A stretch of DNA of 64,000 nt from Leucobacter tardus (GTDB lineage: Bacteria > Actinomycetota > Actinomycetes > Actinomycetales > Microbacteriaceae): contig NZ_JAGFBF010000004.1 of NCBI RefSeq assembly GCF_017583045.1, positions 62,001-126,000 on the forward strand, read 5' to 3'. This document shows positions 24,531 to 32,633 of the stretch, in pieces. Under the pieces are notes generated by a model. The model worked only from the letters and a program-made list of their open reading frames with translations, did no database searches and had not been told where the DNA came from. How positions within the stretch are numbered: the first letter of the stretch is position 1; every line of letters starts with the position of its first letter. A program made the translations under genes and the position numbers.

Positions 24531-25448
24531 TCACCCGGTGTCGACGGCGAGCCGGAACCCGGTGTGCCCGAGCGAGGTGTCTGCCGTCGCGGCAGTCCGG
24601 GCGGAGGTCCGGTAGCGGCGGCAGTAGGAGTCGTGGCAGAGGTACGAGCCGCCGCGCATGACGGGGCGCTGATCCGCGGGACTGAAGGCGTCGGCGGACC
24701 ACTCCCAGACGTTCCCCGTCATCTGGTGCAGGCCGAAGGCGTTCGGGGGGAACGCCGTGACCCGGGTGGTGCCGACGGGTGCCGACGGTGCATCGGGGAA
24801 TCGCCCCGGGAACGTGTTCATGCGCGGGACGCCTCCCGGCTCGCGCACGGATCCCCAGGGGAACGGCTGCTGCTCCAGACCGCCCCTGGCGGCGAACTCC
24901 CACTCCGGTTCGGTGGGCAGTCGGCAGCCCGCCCAGGAAGCGTAGGCCTGCGCATCGCGGTGCGACACGTGGGTCACCGGATGATCGGCGCGATCCGCGA
25001 CCGAGGCGCCCGGTCCCTCCGGGGAGAACCAGTGCGCGCCGGCGACCCGGCACCACCAGGGGGCATCCGCGACACGGGGCGAACCCGCGCGCGTGCGCTC
25101 CGTGAGCCTGCCGGCGAAGACGAGCGAGTCACCGTGACGCTCGGCGTCGGTGCGGTACCCCGTAGCTGCGACGAAGACGGCGAACTCCGCGTTCGTCACG
25201 GTCGTCGCCGCGATCGCGAACGGTGCGACCCACACCGGTCGCACTGGTCCCTCCCGGTCGGCAGCATATGCCGCGGGTTCCTCGGATCCCATGCGGAACG
25301 CCCCTCCGGCCAAGCCCACCATCCGCAGGTCCCGCGGCGCACCTGCGGCGAGCGCTTCGAGGTCGGATCGTCGGATCGTCCCGCGGCCACCCGTCGGGGG
25401 CGGCTCCGCCGTCCGATCCGGCCCGCAGCACGCACTCACCACCCGCAC
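24531..25448 (-). CDS. Formylglycine-generating enzyme (sulfatase-modifying factor)
   Basis: About 305 residues. FGE oxidises the Cys of CxPxR in sulfatases to formylglycine, using copper and oxygen. The two active cysteines are visible as Cys271 and Cys276 in RGGSYLCHDSYCRRYR, as in the Streptomyces coelicolor enzyme. GGAFRMGSEEP, GCRLPTEPEWEFAARGG and GNVWEWSADAF are further family blocks. The start is one of several GTG codons at 25448-25437; the alignment begins reliably at residue 43. It is divergent from the sulfatase by 35 bases, which it surely activates. Confidence 0.92.
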   Translation of the reverse strand: MRVVSACCGPDRTAEPPPTGGRGTIRRSDLEALAAGAPRDLRMVGLAGGAFRMGSEEPAAYAADREGPVRPVWVAPFAIAATTVTNAEFAVFVAATGYRTDAERHGDSLVFAGRLTERTRAGSPRVADAPWWCRVAGAHWFSPEGPGASVADRADHPVTHVSHRDAQAYASWAGCRLPTEPEWEFAARGGLEQQPFPWGSVREPGGVPRMNTFPGRFPDAPSAPVGTTRVTAFPPNAFGLHQMTGNVWEWSADAFSPADQRPVMRGGSYLCHDSYCRRYRTSARTAATADTSLGHTGFRLAVDTG

Positions 25449-25483
25449 CCCCAGATCGTCGTAATGAAAGGTACCGAGAGTCT

Positions 25484-27043
25484 ATGAGACCGCCGAACAT
25501 CGTCGTGATCCAGGCCGACCAAATGGCGGCGCAGGTACTCGGAGCTTACGGAGACGAGGCGGCGCAGACGCCGCACATCGACGCGCTCGCCGCAGAGGGC
25601 GCGGTGTTCGACCGCGCGTACTGCAACACGCCGCTGTGCGCGCCTTCTCGGGCCTCGATGATGACCGGCCGCATGCCGTCCGACATCGAGTGCTTCGACA
25701 ACGGCGACGACTTCCCCGCCTCCACGCCGACGTTCGCGCACCACCTCCGAGCGGCCGGGTACCACACGGCACTCATCGGGCGCATGCACTTCATCGGCCC
25801 CGACCAGCATCACGGCTTCGAGGAGCGCCTGACCACCGATGTCTACCCGGCCGACCTCGACATGGTCCCCGACTGGCGGCGGCCGCTCTCCGACCGACTG
25901 CAGTGGTATCACGACGCCGATTCGGTCTTCACCGCGGGCGTCTCCCTGGCCACGGTGCAGCAGGACTTCGACGATGAAGTGGGCTTCCGCGCGCTCCGCC
26001 ATCTGAACGACCGCGCCCGTGCGAACCGGTGGGAGGGGGAGGAGATCCCGTTCCTCATGGTGACCTCGTTCATCCACCCCCATGATCCTTACGAGCCGCC
26101 GCGCGAGCACTGGGATCGCTTTGACGGGGTCGACATTCCGCCACCGACGCATCCGGACGCACCGGATGCCGTGCAGGATCCCCACACCCATCGGCTCCGA
26201 GCCATGAGCGGGTTCGACCTGCGCGAACCGTCGGCCAGTGATGTGGAGCGCGCGCGTCGCGCCTACTACGCAGCCGTGAGCTACATCGACGATCACGTGG
26301 GGCGGATCCGCGATCGGCTCGCCGAGCTGGGCCTCGCGGAGGACACCGTCGTCATCGTGACGAGCGACCACGGCGACATGCTGGGTGAGAAAGGGCTCTG
26401 GTACAAGATGTCGCCCTACGAGCAGTCGGCGCGGGTGCCGCTCATCGTGCACGGCCCTGAGCATCTCGTGCCCCGCGGGCGCTTCGTCGCGCCGGTCAGC
26501 CTGCTCGACCTTCTGCCCACCCTGCTCGACCTCGGCGGTGCCGACGCCGACGGGGCCGCTCCGGGCGACTCCCTCCTCAGGGTCGCTCGTAACGAAGCTC
26601 GCGGCGCAGCGGACGTGCGGGCGAGGCAGGTGGTGATCGAGTATCTCGCGGAGGGGACCCATCAGCCGCAGCTGACGCTCGTCAGCGGCTCGCACAAGCT
26701 CGTGGTGTGCCACGGAGATCCCGATCAGCTCTTCGACCTCGATCGGGATCCGGATGAGCTCACCAACGTCGCCGCCGACGCCGCGCACGCCGATGCGCTC
26801 GCAGCGCTCAAATCCGCGCTCGCAGCGCGATACGACGTCGACGCACTCGAGTCCGCTGTCTCGCACAGTCAGGCGCGCAGACGGCTCGTCGCGGCGGCGC
26901 TGCAGACCGGTCGCGCGCGGCACTGGGACTTCGACCCCGACCCTGAGCAGCGGTATGTACGGGGCGACTTCTGGGACGCACTGGAACGCGGCAGGCTCCC
27001 CGATGAGCCCAGATCAGGCGACGCCACCGAGAGGTCTCGATAG
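25484..27043 (+). CDS. betC: Choline sulfatase BetC
   Basis: A type I sulfatase of 519 residues that cleaves choline-O-sulfate to choline and sulfate. The nucleophile Cys52 lies in CAPSR (52-56) and would be turned into formylglycine by the neighbouring FGE. The segments FPASTPTFAHHLR, MHFIGPDQHHGFEERLTTD, FIHPHDPYEPP and SDHGDMLGEKGLWYKMS are BetC hallmarks, more specific than general sulfatases. Length is close to known BetC (about 505-515). It has no signal peptide, so choline sulfate must first be imported, probably by the BCCT carrier. The ATG at 25484 is preceded by a weak site. Confidence 0.9.
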   Translation: MRPPNIVVIQADQMAAQVLGAYGDEAAQTPHIDALAAEGAVFDRAYCNTPLCAPSRASMMTGRMPSDIECFDNGDDFPASTPTFAHHLRAAGYHTALIGRMHFIGPDQHHGFEERLTTDVYPADLDMVPDWRRPLSDRLQWYHDADSVFTAGVSLATVQQDFDDEVGFRALRHLNDRARANRWEGEEIPFLMVTSFIHPHDPYEPPREHWDRFDGVDIPPPTHPDAPDAVQDPHTHRLRAMSGFDLREPSASDVERARRAYYAAVSYIDDHVGRIRDRLAELGLAEDTVVIVTSDHGDMLGEKGLWYKMSPYEQSARVPLIVHGPEHLVPRGRFVAPVSLLDLLPTLLDLGGADADGAAPGDSLLRVARNEARGAADVRARQVVIEYLAEGTHQPQLTLVSGSHKLVVCHGDPDQLFDLDRDPDELTNVAADAAHADALAALKSALAARYDVDALESAVSHSQARRRLVAAALQTGRARHWDFDPDPEQRYVRGDFWDALERGRLPDEPRSGDATERSR

Positions 27044-27080
27044 GCTGTCCTCTGCACGACGACGGCGGGAGGAGCGGCGC

Positions 27081-28136
27081 ATGAGCACCGAGCAGAGCGC
27101 CGGACGCGCGCCCACGATCCGCGATGTCGCCCGTGAGGCGGGGGTCTCGAAGTCGCTGGTGTCGCTGGTGTTCAACGGCGGGGACAACGTCGGCCCGGAG
27201 CGGCGCGAGCGGGTGCTGCGGGCTGCGGAACAGCTCGGGTATCGCCCGAACCTCGTCGCCAAGTCGCTGGCCGCGCGCAAGCCCGACTTCATCGCGGTGC
27301 TCATGTCGAACCTCAGCAATCCGCTGTTCGCCGAGATCCTCGGTGCAGCGCGTGCCCGGCTGAGCGCCGCGGGGCGGCGCACCATGATCCTCAGCGCGGT
27401 CACGGAGGGGCCGGACGGCGAGCCGATGCTGGATCGCGAGAACCTCGACGTGCTCCACGGTCTGCGCCCGTCGGCGATCCTCGCGATCGGCACGATCCCG
27501 GACCTGAACGATCTCGCGGACCTCACGGGGACGCTGCCGACGGTCGTCGCGAGCGCGACCGAGCGCGCGGGAGGGTCGGTGTTCGTCGTGCGCAGCGACG
27601 ACTTCGCGGGCGTCGAACTCGTGCTCGACCACCTCGTCGCAGAGGGGCTCCGCGAAATCGCGTTCGTCGGCGGCGATGGCGGAGACGTCTCCGCCGCTCG
27701 CGAGCGGGCGTACCGGGAGGGGATGACGCGTCACGGCCTCGCCGACCTGGTGCGGGTGATCCGCGCCGACTTCACGGAGGAATCCGGGCGTCGCGCTGCG
27801 CGCGAGCTGGTCGAGGGCGGCCGGATCCCCGAGGCCGTGGTCGCGGTCAACGACCTCGCGGCGATGGGCGCGATGGCGGGTCTCGAGGAGGCGGGCGTGC
27901 GCGTGCCGCAGGAGTGCCGGGTGACGGGGTACGACGACACCTCGCTCTCCGCCATCCCGCGGATCTCCCTGACGAGCGTGGACCCCGACAACCGCAGGAT
28001 CGGCGAGACCGCCGCCGACGCCCTGCTCGACGCCGCAGGCCCGTTCGCCGAGCCCAGCGAGATGCTCGTGGCCCCGCGGCTCGTGGTGCGCGACTCGTCG
28101 GGCGGCGGGCAGGTGGGCGTGGCGCGGCACCTCTGA
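27081..28136 (+). CDS. LacI family transcriptional regulator
   Basis: A 351-residue LacI-type repressor. The helix-turn-helix IRDVAREAGVSKSLVSLVF is followed by a hinge (RPNLVAKSLAARKPD) and a ligand-binding domain. The recognition segment SKSLVSLV is identical to that of the LacI protein at 11689. The start is ATG at 27081 with GGGAGGAG eight bases before; the upstream open frame is inside betC. It lies 37 bases after betC and 236 bases before the second cyclitol operon, whose promoter carries a perfect LacI palindrome. I favour control of that operon, but betC control is possible. Confidence 0.88.
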   Translation: MSTEQSAGRAPTIRDVAREAGVSKSLVSLVFNGGDNVGPERRERVLRAAEQLGYRPNLVAKSLAARKPDFIAVLMSNLSNPLFAEILGAARARLSAAGRRTMILSAVTEGPDGEPMLDRENLDVLHGLRPSAILAIGTIPDLNDLADLTGTLPTVVASATERAGGSVFVVRSDDFAGVELVLDHLVAEGLREIAFVGGDGGDVSAARERAYREGMTRHGLADLVRVIRADFTEESGRRAARELVEGGRIPEAVVAVNDLAAMGAMAGLEEAGVRVPQECRVTGYDDTSLSAIPRISLTSVDPDNRRIGETAADALLDAAGPFAEPSEMLVAPRLVVRDSSGGGQVGVARHL

Positions 28137-28189
28137 GGGGTTCGGGAGTTGCCTTCCTTGACTGAACGCGATGGGGGAGTTCCTGCTCT

Positions 28190-28246
28190 CGAGTGAACGC
28201 GATTCGTTGCTCAAGCGGGGATTCGAAAACACATTGCGTTCACTCG
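28190..28246. repeat. Intergenic inverted repeat after the LacI gene
   Basis: CGAGTGAACGC (28190-28200) and GCGTTCACTCG (28236-28246) are perfect arms. Three more inner positions pair with one G-T. CTGAACGCGAT at 28172 is a third, partial copy in direct orientation. The stretch 28137-28295 holds no gene. It may end transcription or belong to a dispersed repeat family. Confidence 0.45.
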
Positions 28247-28295
28247 CGGGGGGTTGCGGGGCTCGCGGGAGTTCACGGGGCTCGGGTGCGCGGGG

Positions 28296-28324
28296 TTGAC
28301 TCCGCGACGCACCGGGCGTAAAGT
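28296..28324 (+). promoter_or_regulatory. Predicted sigma-A promoter of the second cyclitol operon
   Basis: TTGACT (28296-28301), exactly 17 bases, TAAAGT (28319-28324). The LacI palindrome starts at the next base. It drives the aldehyde dehydrogenase gene and probably the tightly linked genes up to 36820. Confidence 0.72.
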
Positions 28325-28338
28325 TTGGACCGGTCCAA
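28325..28338. promoter_or_regulatory. LacI-type operator TTGGACCGGTCCAA
   Basis: Perfect 14-base palindrome with central CG, placed right after the -10 over the expected transcription start. Its inner 12 bases (TGGACCGGTCCA) differ from the palindrome at 6106 and 11563 by one base per half-site. The LacI protein at 27081 is the likely ligand. Confidence 0.72.
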
Positions 28339-28372
28339 GTTGCGATCGGGAACAGCTCAAGGAGGAGCCCGA

Positions 28373-29803
28373 ATGACGAAGTTCGACCTACTCATCGGCG
28401 GGGAGTGGCGCCCCGCCTCCACGGGTGAGACCGCCGCCGTCCATTCGCCGTTCGACGGCAGCGTGGTCGGGGAGGTCGCGGTGGCCACGGAGGCCGACGC
28501 GAAGTCGGCGCTTTCGGCCGCCCAGCGCGGCGCGGCGATCTGGTCGCGCACTCCGGCGCACGAGCGGGCGGCGATCCTGTTCCGCGCTGCCGAGATCGCC
28601 GAGCTCCGGGCCGAAGACATCGCCCGCACCATCTCGCTCGAGAACGGCAAACCCCTCGCAGAAGCAACCGGTGAGGCGCGCCGATCAGGCGCGTTGCTCC
28701 GCTTGGCCGCGAGCGAAGGAACGCAGTTGTACGGCGAGGGCCTCCCGCTCGACGCCAACCCGGGCACGGGACAGGACAAGGTGGGCTTCACCCTGCGACA
28801 GCCGGTCGGCGTCATCGTCGCGATCACTCCGTTCAACTATCCGGCGCTGCTCGTGCTGCACAAGGTCGCCCCGGCGATCGCGGCGGGCAACGCGGTCGTG
28901 CTGAAGCCGGCAGGCGCGACCCCGCTGACCGCCCTGATGCTCGCGAAAGTGCTCGTCGACGCCGGTGTGCCCGAGGGCGTCCTCTCCGTGGTGACCGGGC
29001 CGGGCGGCACGCTCGGCGACGTGCTCGTGAGCGACCCCAGGGTGCGCAAGATCTCGTTCACCGGATCCACCGCCGTCGGCGAACGCATCGCCGCCATCGC
29101 CGGTGTGAAGAAGCTGTCGCTCGAACTCGGCGCCTCCTCGCCGACGGTGATCCTGCCGGGCGCCGACCTCGAGCGGGCGGCGTCGGCAGTGGCCGCAGGA
29201 GGGTACGTGAATGCCGGGCAGGTGTGCATCTCGGTGCAGCGGGTGATCGCCCACCACACGATCGAAGCGGACTTCCTCGACGCACTGCTGCCGAAGGTCG
29301 CAGCGATCCGCTCGGGAGACCCCTTGGCCGACGGCACGACGCTCGGACCGCTCATCTCCGAGCACGAGGCGCAGCGCGTGGAGCGCAGCATCGCTCGCGC
29401 GGTCGACGACGGATCCCGACTGCTCGTCGGAGGGGAACGGAGCGGCGGGTTCGTGAGTCCCGCCGTGCTGACGAACGTCGATACCCGTCAACCGTTCGCG
29501 CAGGAGGAGCTCTTCGGCCCGGCGGTATCGGTCACGACGGTCGACTCGTTCGACGCAGCGATCGCGGCCGCGAACGGCACTCCGTACGGCCTGGCCGCCG
29601 GTGTCTTCGGGGGCACACTCGCCGAGGGCATCCGCGCCATGCGCGAGATCGAGGCCGGCAGCGTGCACCTGGGGTGGACGCCGCTGTGGCGCGCCGACCT
29701 CATGCCGTACGGCGGACTCAAGGCGAGCGGGTACGGAAAGGAAGGCGTGCGCTCTGCGGTCGCCGAAATGACCGAGGTCAAGACCGTCGTGCTGCACAGC
29801 TGA
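28373..29803 (+). CDS. NAD(P)-dependent aldehyde dehydrogenase
   Basis: A 476-residue ALDH-superfamily enzyme. The nucleophile Cys lies in NAGQVCISVQRV near residue 285 and the general base Glu in LSLELGASSP; FTGSTAVGE is the cofactor loop and VIVAITPFNYP the N-terminal block. It lacks the ERCMA-type active site of methylmalonate-semialdehyde dehydrogenase IolA, so it is not IolA. It is nearer to lactaldehyde/glycolaldehyde or phosphonoacetaldehyde dehydrogenases. The ATG at 28373 has AAGGAGGAG before it. As first gene of the operon it may oxidise the aldehyde released by the aldolase at 31812. Confidence 0.85.
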   Translation: MTKFDLLIGGEWRPASTGETAAVHSPFDGSVVGEVAVATEADAKSALSAAQRGAAIWSRTPAHERAAILFRAAEIAELRAEDIARTISLENGKPLAEATGEARRSGALLRLAASEGTQLYGEGLPLDANPGTGQDKVGFTLRQPVGVIVAITPFNYPALLVLHKVAPAIAAGNAVVLKPAGATPLTALMLAKVLVDAGVPEGVLSVVTGPGGTLGDVLVSDPRVRKISFTGSTAVGERIAAIAGVKKLSLELGASSPTVILPGADLERAASAVAAGGYVNAGQVCISVQRVIAHHTIEADFLDALLPKVAAIRSGDPLADGTTLGPLISEHEAQRVERSIARAVDDGSRLLVGGERSGGFVSPAVLTNVDTRQPFAQEELFGPAVSVTTVDSFDAAIAAANGTPYGLAAGVFGGTLAEGIRAMREIEAGSVHLGWTPLWRADLMPYGGLKASGYGKEGVRSAVAEMTEVKTVVLHS

Positions 29804-29838
29804 ACCACCTCCACCCACCACTTTGCAGAGGAGCACAC

Positions 29839-31815
29839 ATGGTGCACGGAACCTCGGGCCGCACGGTCCGGCTCACGGCGGCGCAGGCCGTCGTGCGGTA
29901 CATCGCCGCGCAGTACACCGTCGCGGACGGCGAGCGGCGCCGATTCGTGCCTGCCGCGCTCGGCATCTTCGGGCACGGCAACGTCGCGGGCATCGGTCAG
30001 GCCCTCGCACAGCACCACGACCGGTTGCCGTTCGTCCAGGGACGCAACGAGCAGTCGCTCGGACATCTCGCGACCGGATTCGCGAAGGCATCGAAACGCC
30101 GGCAGACGCTGGCGGTGACGGCGTCGATCGGCCCGGGATCGACGAACCTGGTGACGGCAGCCGCGCTCGCGACCGTCAACCGGGTCCCGCTGCTGCTGCT
30201 GCCCGGCGACACCTACGCGACGAGGCGGCAGGGCCCGGTGCTGCAGCAGCTCGATCTGCCGGGTACACCCGATGTGACCGTGAACGACGCCTTCCGGCCC
30301 ATCTCCCGCTTCTTCGACCGGATCACGCGACCCGAGCAACTGCTCACGGCGCTGCCGCAGGCGTTCCGCGTACTCGCCAACCCCGAGGAGACGGGTGCGG
30401 TGGTGCTCTCGCTGCCCCAGGACGTGCAGTCGCACGCGTACGACTACCCTGAGGAGCTCTTCATCGAGCGCGACTGGCCCATCCGGCGTCGTGTGCCGGA
30501 TGCGGGGGAGATCTCCCGCATCGCGGCGCTCATCAGGGAGGCGGAGCATCCTCTGGTGATCGCGGGCGGCGGCGTGATCTACTCCGATGCGCAGCAACAC
30601 CTGACGGATCTCGGGCGCGCGACGGGGCTGCCCATCGCCGAGACCTTCGGTGGCAAGGGCGCGGTGACGGAGGACGGCCCGTTCCGCGTGGACGGGATCG
30701 GGCTCGAGGGCTCCCCGGAGACGAACCGGCTCGTCGCGCAGGCCGACCTCATCGTCCACATCGGAACGCGACTCACCGATTTCGCGACGGGATCCCAGTC
30801 CATCTTCGAGAACGAGCACGTGCGCTTCGCCTCGATCAACATCGTCGAGCACGATGCCGTCAAACAGGGGGCGATCGCGGCGCTCGCAGATGCGAGGCTC
30901 GGCATCGCGGCACTCTCGGACGAGCTCGCCGACTACCGGGTGACCGAGAACTGGGCCCTACGCGTCTCCGACGCGCGATCCCGCTGGTCCGCCACGCGGT
31001 CGGCGGCGCTCGACCCCGATGTGCGGTTCGCGACAGAGGAGCATCCCGAATTCCCCGAGACCGACGCCGTGCTCACGCAGGGGCAGCTCATCGGCCTGCT
31101 GCAGGAGCACGCTCGGGCGGGCGACACCATCGTCGCGGCGGCCGGCGGGCCCCCCGGCGACCTGCAGAAGGTCTGGGATGCGACTGGCGCGCGACACGCG
31201 CACCTCGAGTTCGGCTTCTCATGCATGGGGTACGAGATCCCGGCGGCGATGGGAGCGCGTCTCGCCGACACCAACGAGGCGCACCGGGTTACCGCGTTCA
31301 TCGGCGACGGCACCTTCGTCATGGCGCCGACCGAGATCGTGACGGCGGTGCAAGAAGGGATCGCGTTCACGGTGGTGGTCTCGGAGAACCACGGGTACCA
31401 GGTGATCCGACGACTGCAGATGTGGCGCACCGGGGAGCACTTCGGCAACGAGTTCCGGCACCGCGAACCGAGCGACGGTGCCGCATCGCACGCATCGGGC
31501 GTCCTCGCCACGATGCTCGGTCGACTCGACGGCGACTACCTCGGCATCGACCTCGCGCAGATCGCCCGCGGTCTCGGCGCCGAAGTGCGCGCGCCGAAAA
31601 CTGCAGCGGACGTGCGCGCCGCGCTCGCGGAGACGCGTGACGCGCGCGGCCCCGTGGTGATCGTCGTGCCGACGATCCCGCACGCCGATCTGCCCGGATC
31701 GGAGCTCTGGTGGGACGTCTCGCCTGCCGAGGTCTCCGTCGACCCCGATACCGAGGCGAACGGCAGACTCGACGAGTACCGCGCCGGGCTCGCGCGTCAG
31801 CGGTGGCACGGGTGA
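29839..31815 (+). CDS. IolD-like ThDP-dependent cyclohexanedione hydrolase, divergent paralogue
   Basis: A 658-residue homologue of IolD at 243. The TPP glutamate is Glu71 in GRNEQS, and IFGHGNVAGIGQAL and SIGPGSTNLVTAA are conserved. The C-terminal motif reads GDGTFVMAPTEI where IolD has SYLMLNSEL after GDG, and the loop after it has NHGYQVIRRLQMWRTG. It therefore probably opens a related but different cyclic diketone. The start is ATG at 29839 after AGAGGAG; the longer open frame upstream is in the ALDH gene. The GTGA at its end overlaps the aldolase start. Confidence 0.82.
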   Translation: MVHGTSGRTVRLTAAQAVVRYIAAQYTVADGERRRFVPAALGIFGHGNVAGIGQALAQHHDRLPFVQGRNEQSLGHLATGFAKASKRRQTLAVTASIGPGSTNLVTAAALATVNRVPLLLLPGDTYATRRQGPVLQQLDLPGTPDVTVNDAFRPISRFFDRITRPEQLLTALPQAFRVLANPEETGAVVLSLPQDVQSHAYDYPEELFIERDWPIRRRVPDAGEISRIAALIREAEHPLVIAGGGVIYSDAQQHLTDLGRATGLPIAETFGGKGAVTEDGPFRVDGIGLEGSPETNRLVAQADLIVHIGTRLTDFATGSQSIFENEHVRFASINIVEHDAVKQGAIAALADARLGIAALSDELADYRVTENWALRVSDARSRWSATRSAALDPDVRFATEEHPEFPETDAVLTQGQLIGLLQEHARAGDTIVAAAGGPPGDLQKVWDATGARHAHLEFGFSCMGYEIPAAMGARLADTNEAHRVTAFIGDGTFVMAPTEIVTAVQEGIAFTVVVSENHGYQVIRRLQMWRTGEHFGNEFRHREPSDGAASHASGVLATMLGRLDGDYLGIDLAQIARGLGAEVRAPKTAADVRAALAETRDARGPVVIVVPTIPHADLPGSELWWDVSPAEVSVDPDTEANGRLDEYRAGLARQRWHG

Positions 31816-32633
31816 GCGCGTCAGGGCCGCTCGATGCGGGTCGCGCGCTGCGCGCCCGTATCCACGCCGGCGAGGCGACGGTCGGGACGTTCCTCGGGCT
31901 CGGCTCGGTGACCGCCGCCGAGGTCTGCGCGGCAGCCGGTCTCGACTGGGTGCTCGTCGACCTCGAGCACGGCGGCGGCGACGAGGAGCAGGTCGGCGCC
32001 ATCACCGCCGCGACCGGCGCCTACGGGGTCGCTGCGCTCGTGCGCGTCGAGCAGTCGGAGCGGATCCGCATCGGCCGGGTGCTGGACGCCGGCGCGGCGG
32101 GTGTGATGATTCCGCGCATCACGAGTGCCACCGAGGCCGCCGAGGCGCGTACGCACCAGCTGTATCCGCCGATGGGCGACCGCGGCGTGGCGAGCTACAA
32201 CCGCGCCGCCCGCTGGACGCTCGACACCGGCGCCCTCGACCGTGCCGACGCGCAGGTCATCGGCATCGTGCAGATCGAGACCCGCGCGGCCGTCGACGAC
32301 ATCGAGGCGATCGCCGCGACCGATGGCGCGGACGTGCTGTTCGTGGGGCCGCAAGACCTCAGTTCCGCGCTCGGGGTGCCGCGTCAGTTCGACGCCCCCG
32401 TGTACCAGGAGGTGCTCGACCGCGTGGTCAGCGCCTGCACCGCGCACGGCACGTGCGCCGGGATCCTCGTGAACGATCGAGCCGCGGCGGAGGCCGCGCT
32501 CGCCCGCGGATTCCGCTTCATCGCGATCGGGTCGGATGCGACCCTGCTCGCGCAATCGGTGCGTGCCGCGACGCCGCATCGACCACCCTTCCCGACGACC
32601 CCCCGAGAGAGCGAGATACCCCCATGCACGTGA
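31812..32633 (+). CDS. HpcH/HpaI family class II aldolase
   Basis: A 273-residue metal-dependent aldolase. Family blocks seen are GLDWVLVDLEHGGGD, AAGVMIPRI, VQIETRAAVDDIEAI (metal Glu) and VGPQDLSSALG (metal Asp). Members split 4-hydroxy-2-keto acids into pyruvate (or a related keto acid) and an aldehyde. In this operon it could cleave the open-chain acid made after the IolD-like step, without the phosphorylation that the IolC/IolJ route needs. The start is GTG at 31812 overlapping the previous stop; its end overlaps the next gene by 10 bases. Confidence 0.85.
   Translation: MSASGPLDAGRALRARIHAGEATVGTFLGLGSVTAAEVCAAAGLDWVLVDLEHGGGDEEQVGAITAATGAYGVAALVRVEQSERIRIGRVLDAGAAGVMIPRITSATEAAEARTHQLYPPMGDRGVASYNRAARWTLDTGALDRADAQVIGIVQIETRAAVDDIEAIAATDGADVLFVGPQDLSSALGVPRQFDAPVYQEVLDRVVSACTAHGTCAGILVNDRAAAEAALARGFRFIAIGSDATLLAQSVRAATPHRPPFPTTPRESEIPPCT

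Noticed and set aside
28373..29803. Methylmalonate-semialdehyde dehydrogenase IolA
   Set aside because: The active site reads GQVCISVQ rather than the IolA/MMSDH type, so the gene is left as a general aldehyde dehydrogenase.
29224..29838. N-terminal extension of the second IolD (863-codon open frame)
   Set aside because: The extra part is the aldehyde dehydrogenase gene in another frame; ATG at 29839 has a ribosome site and starts the conserved fold.
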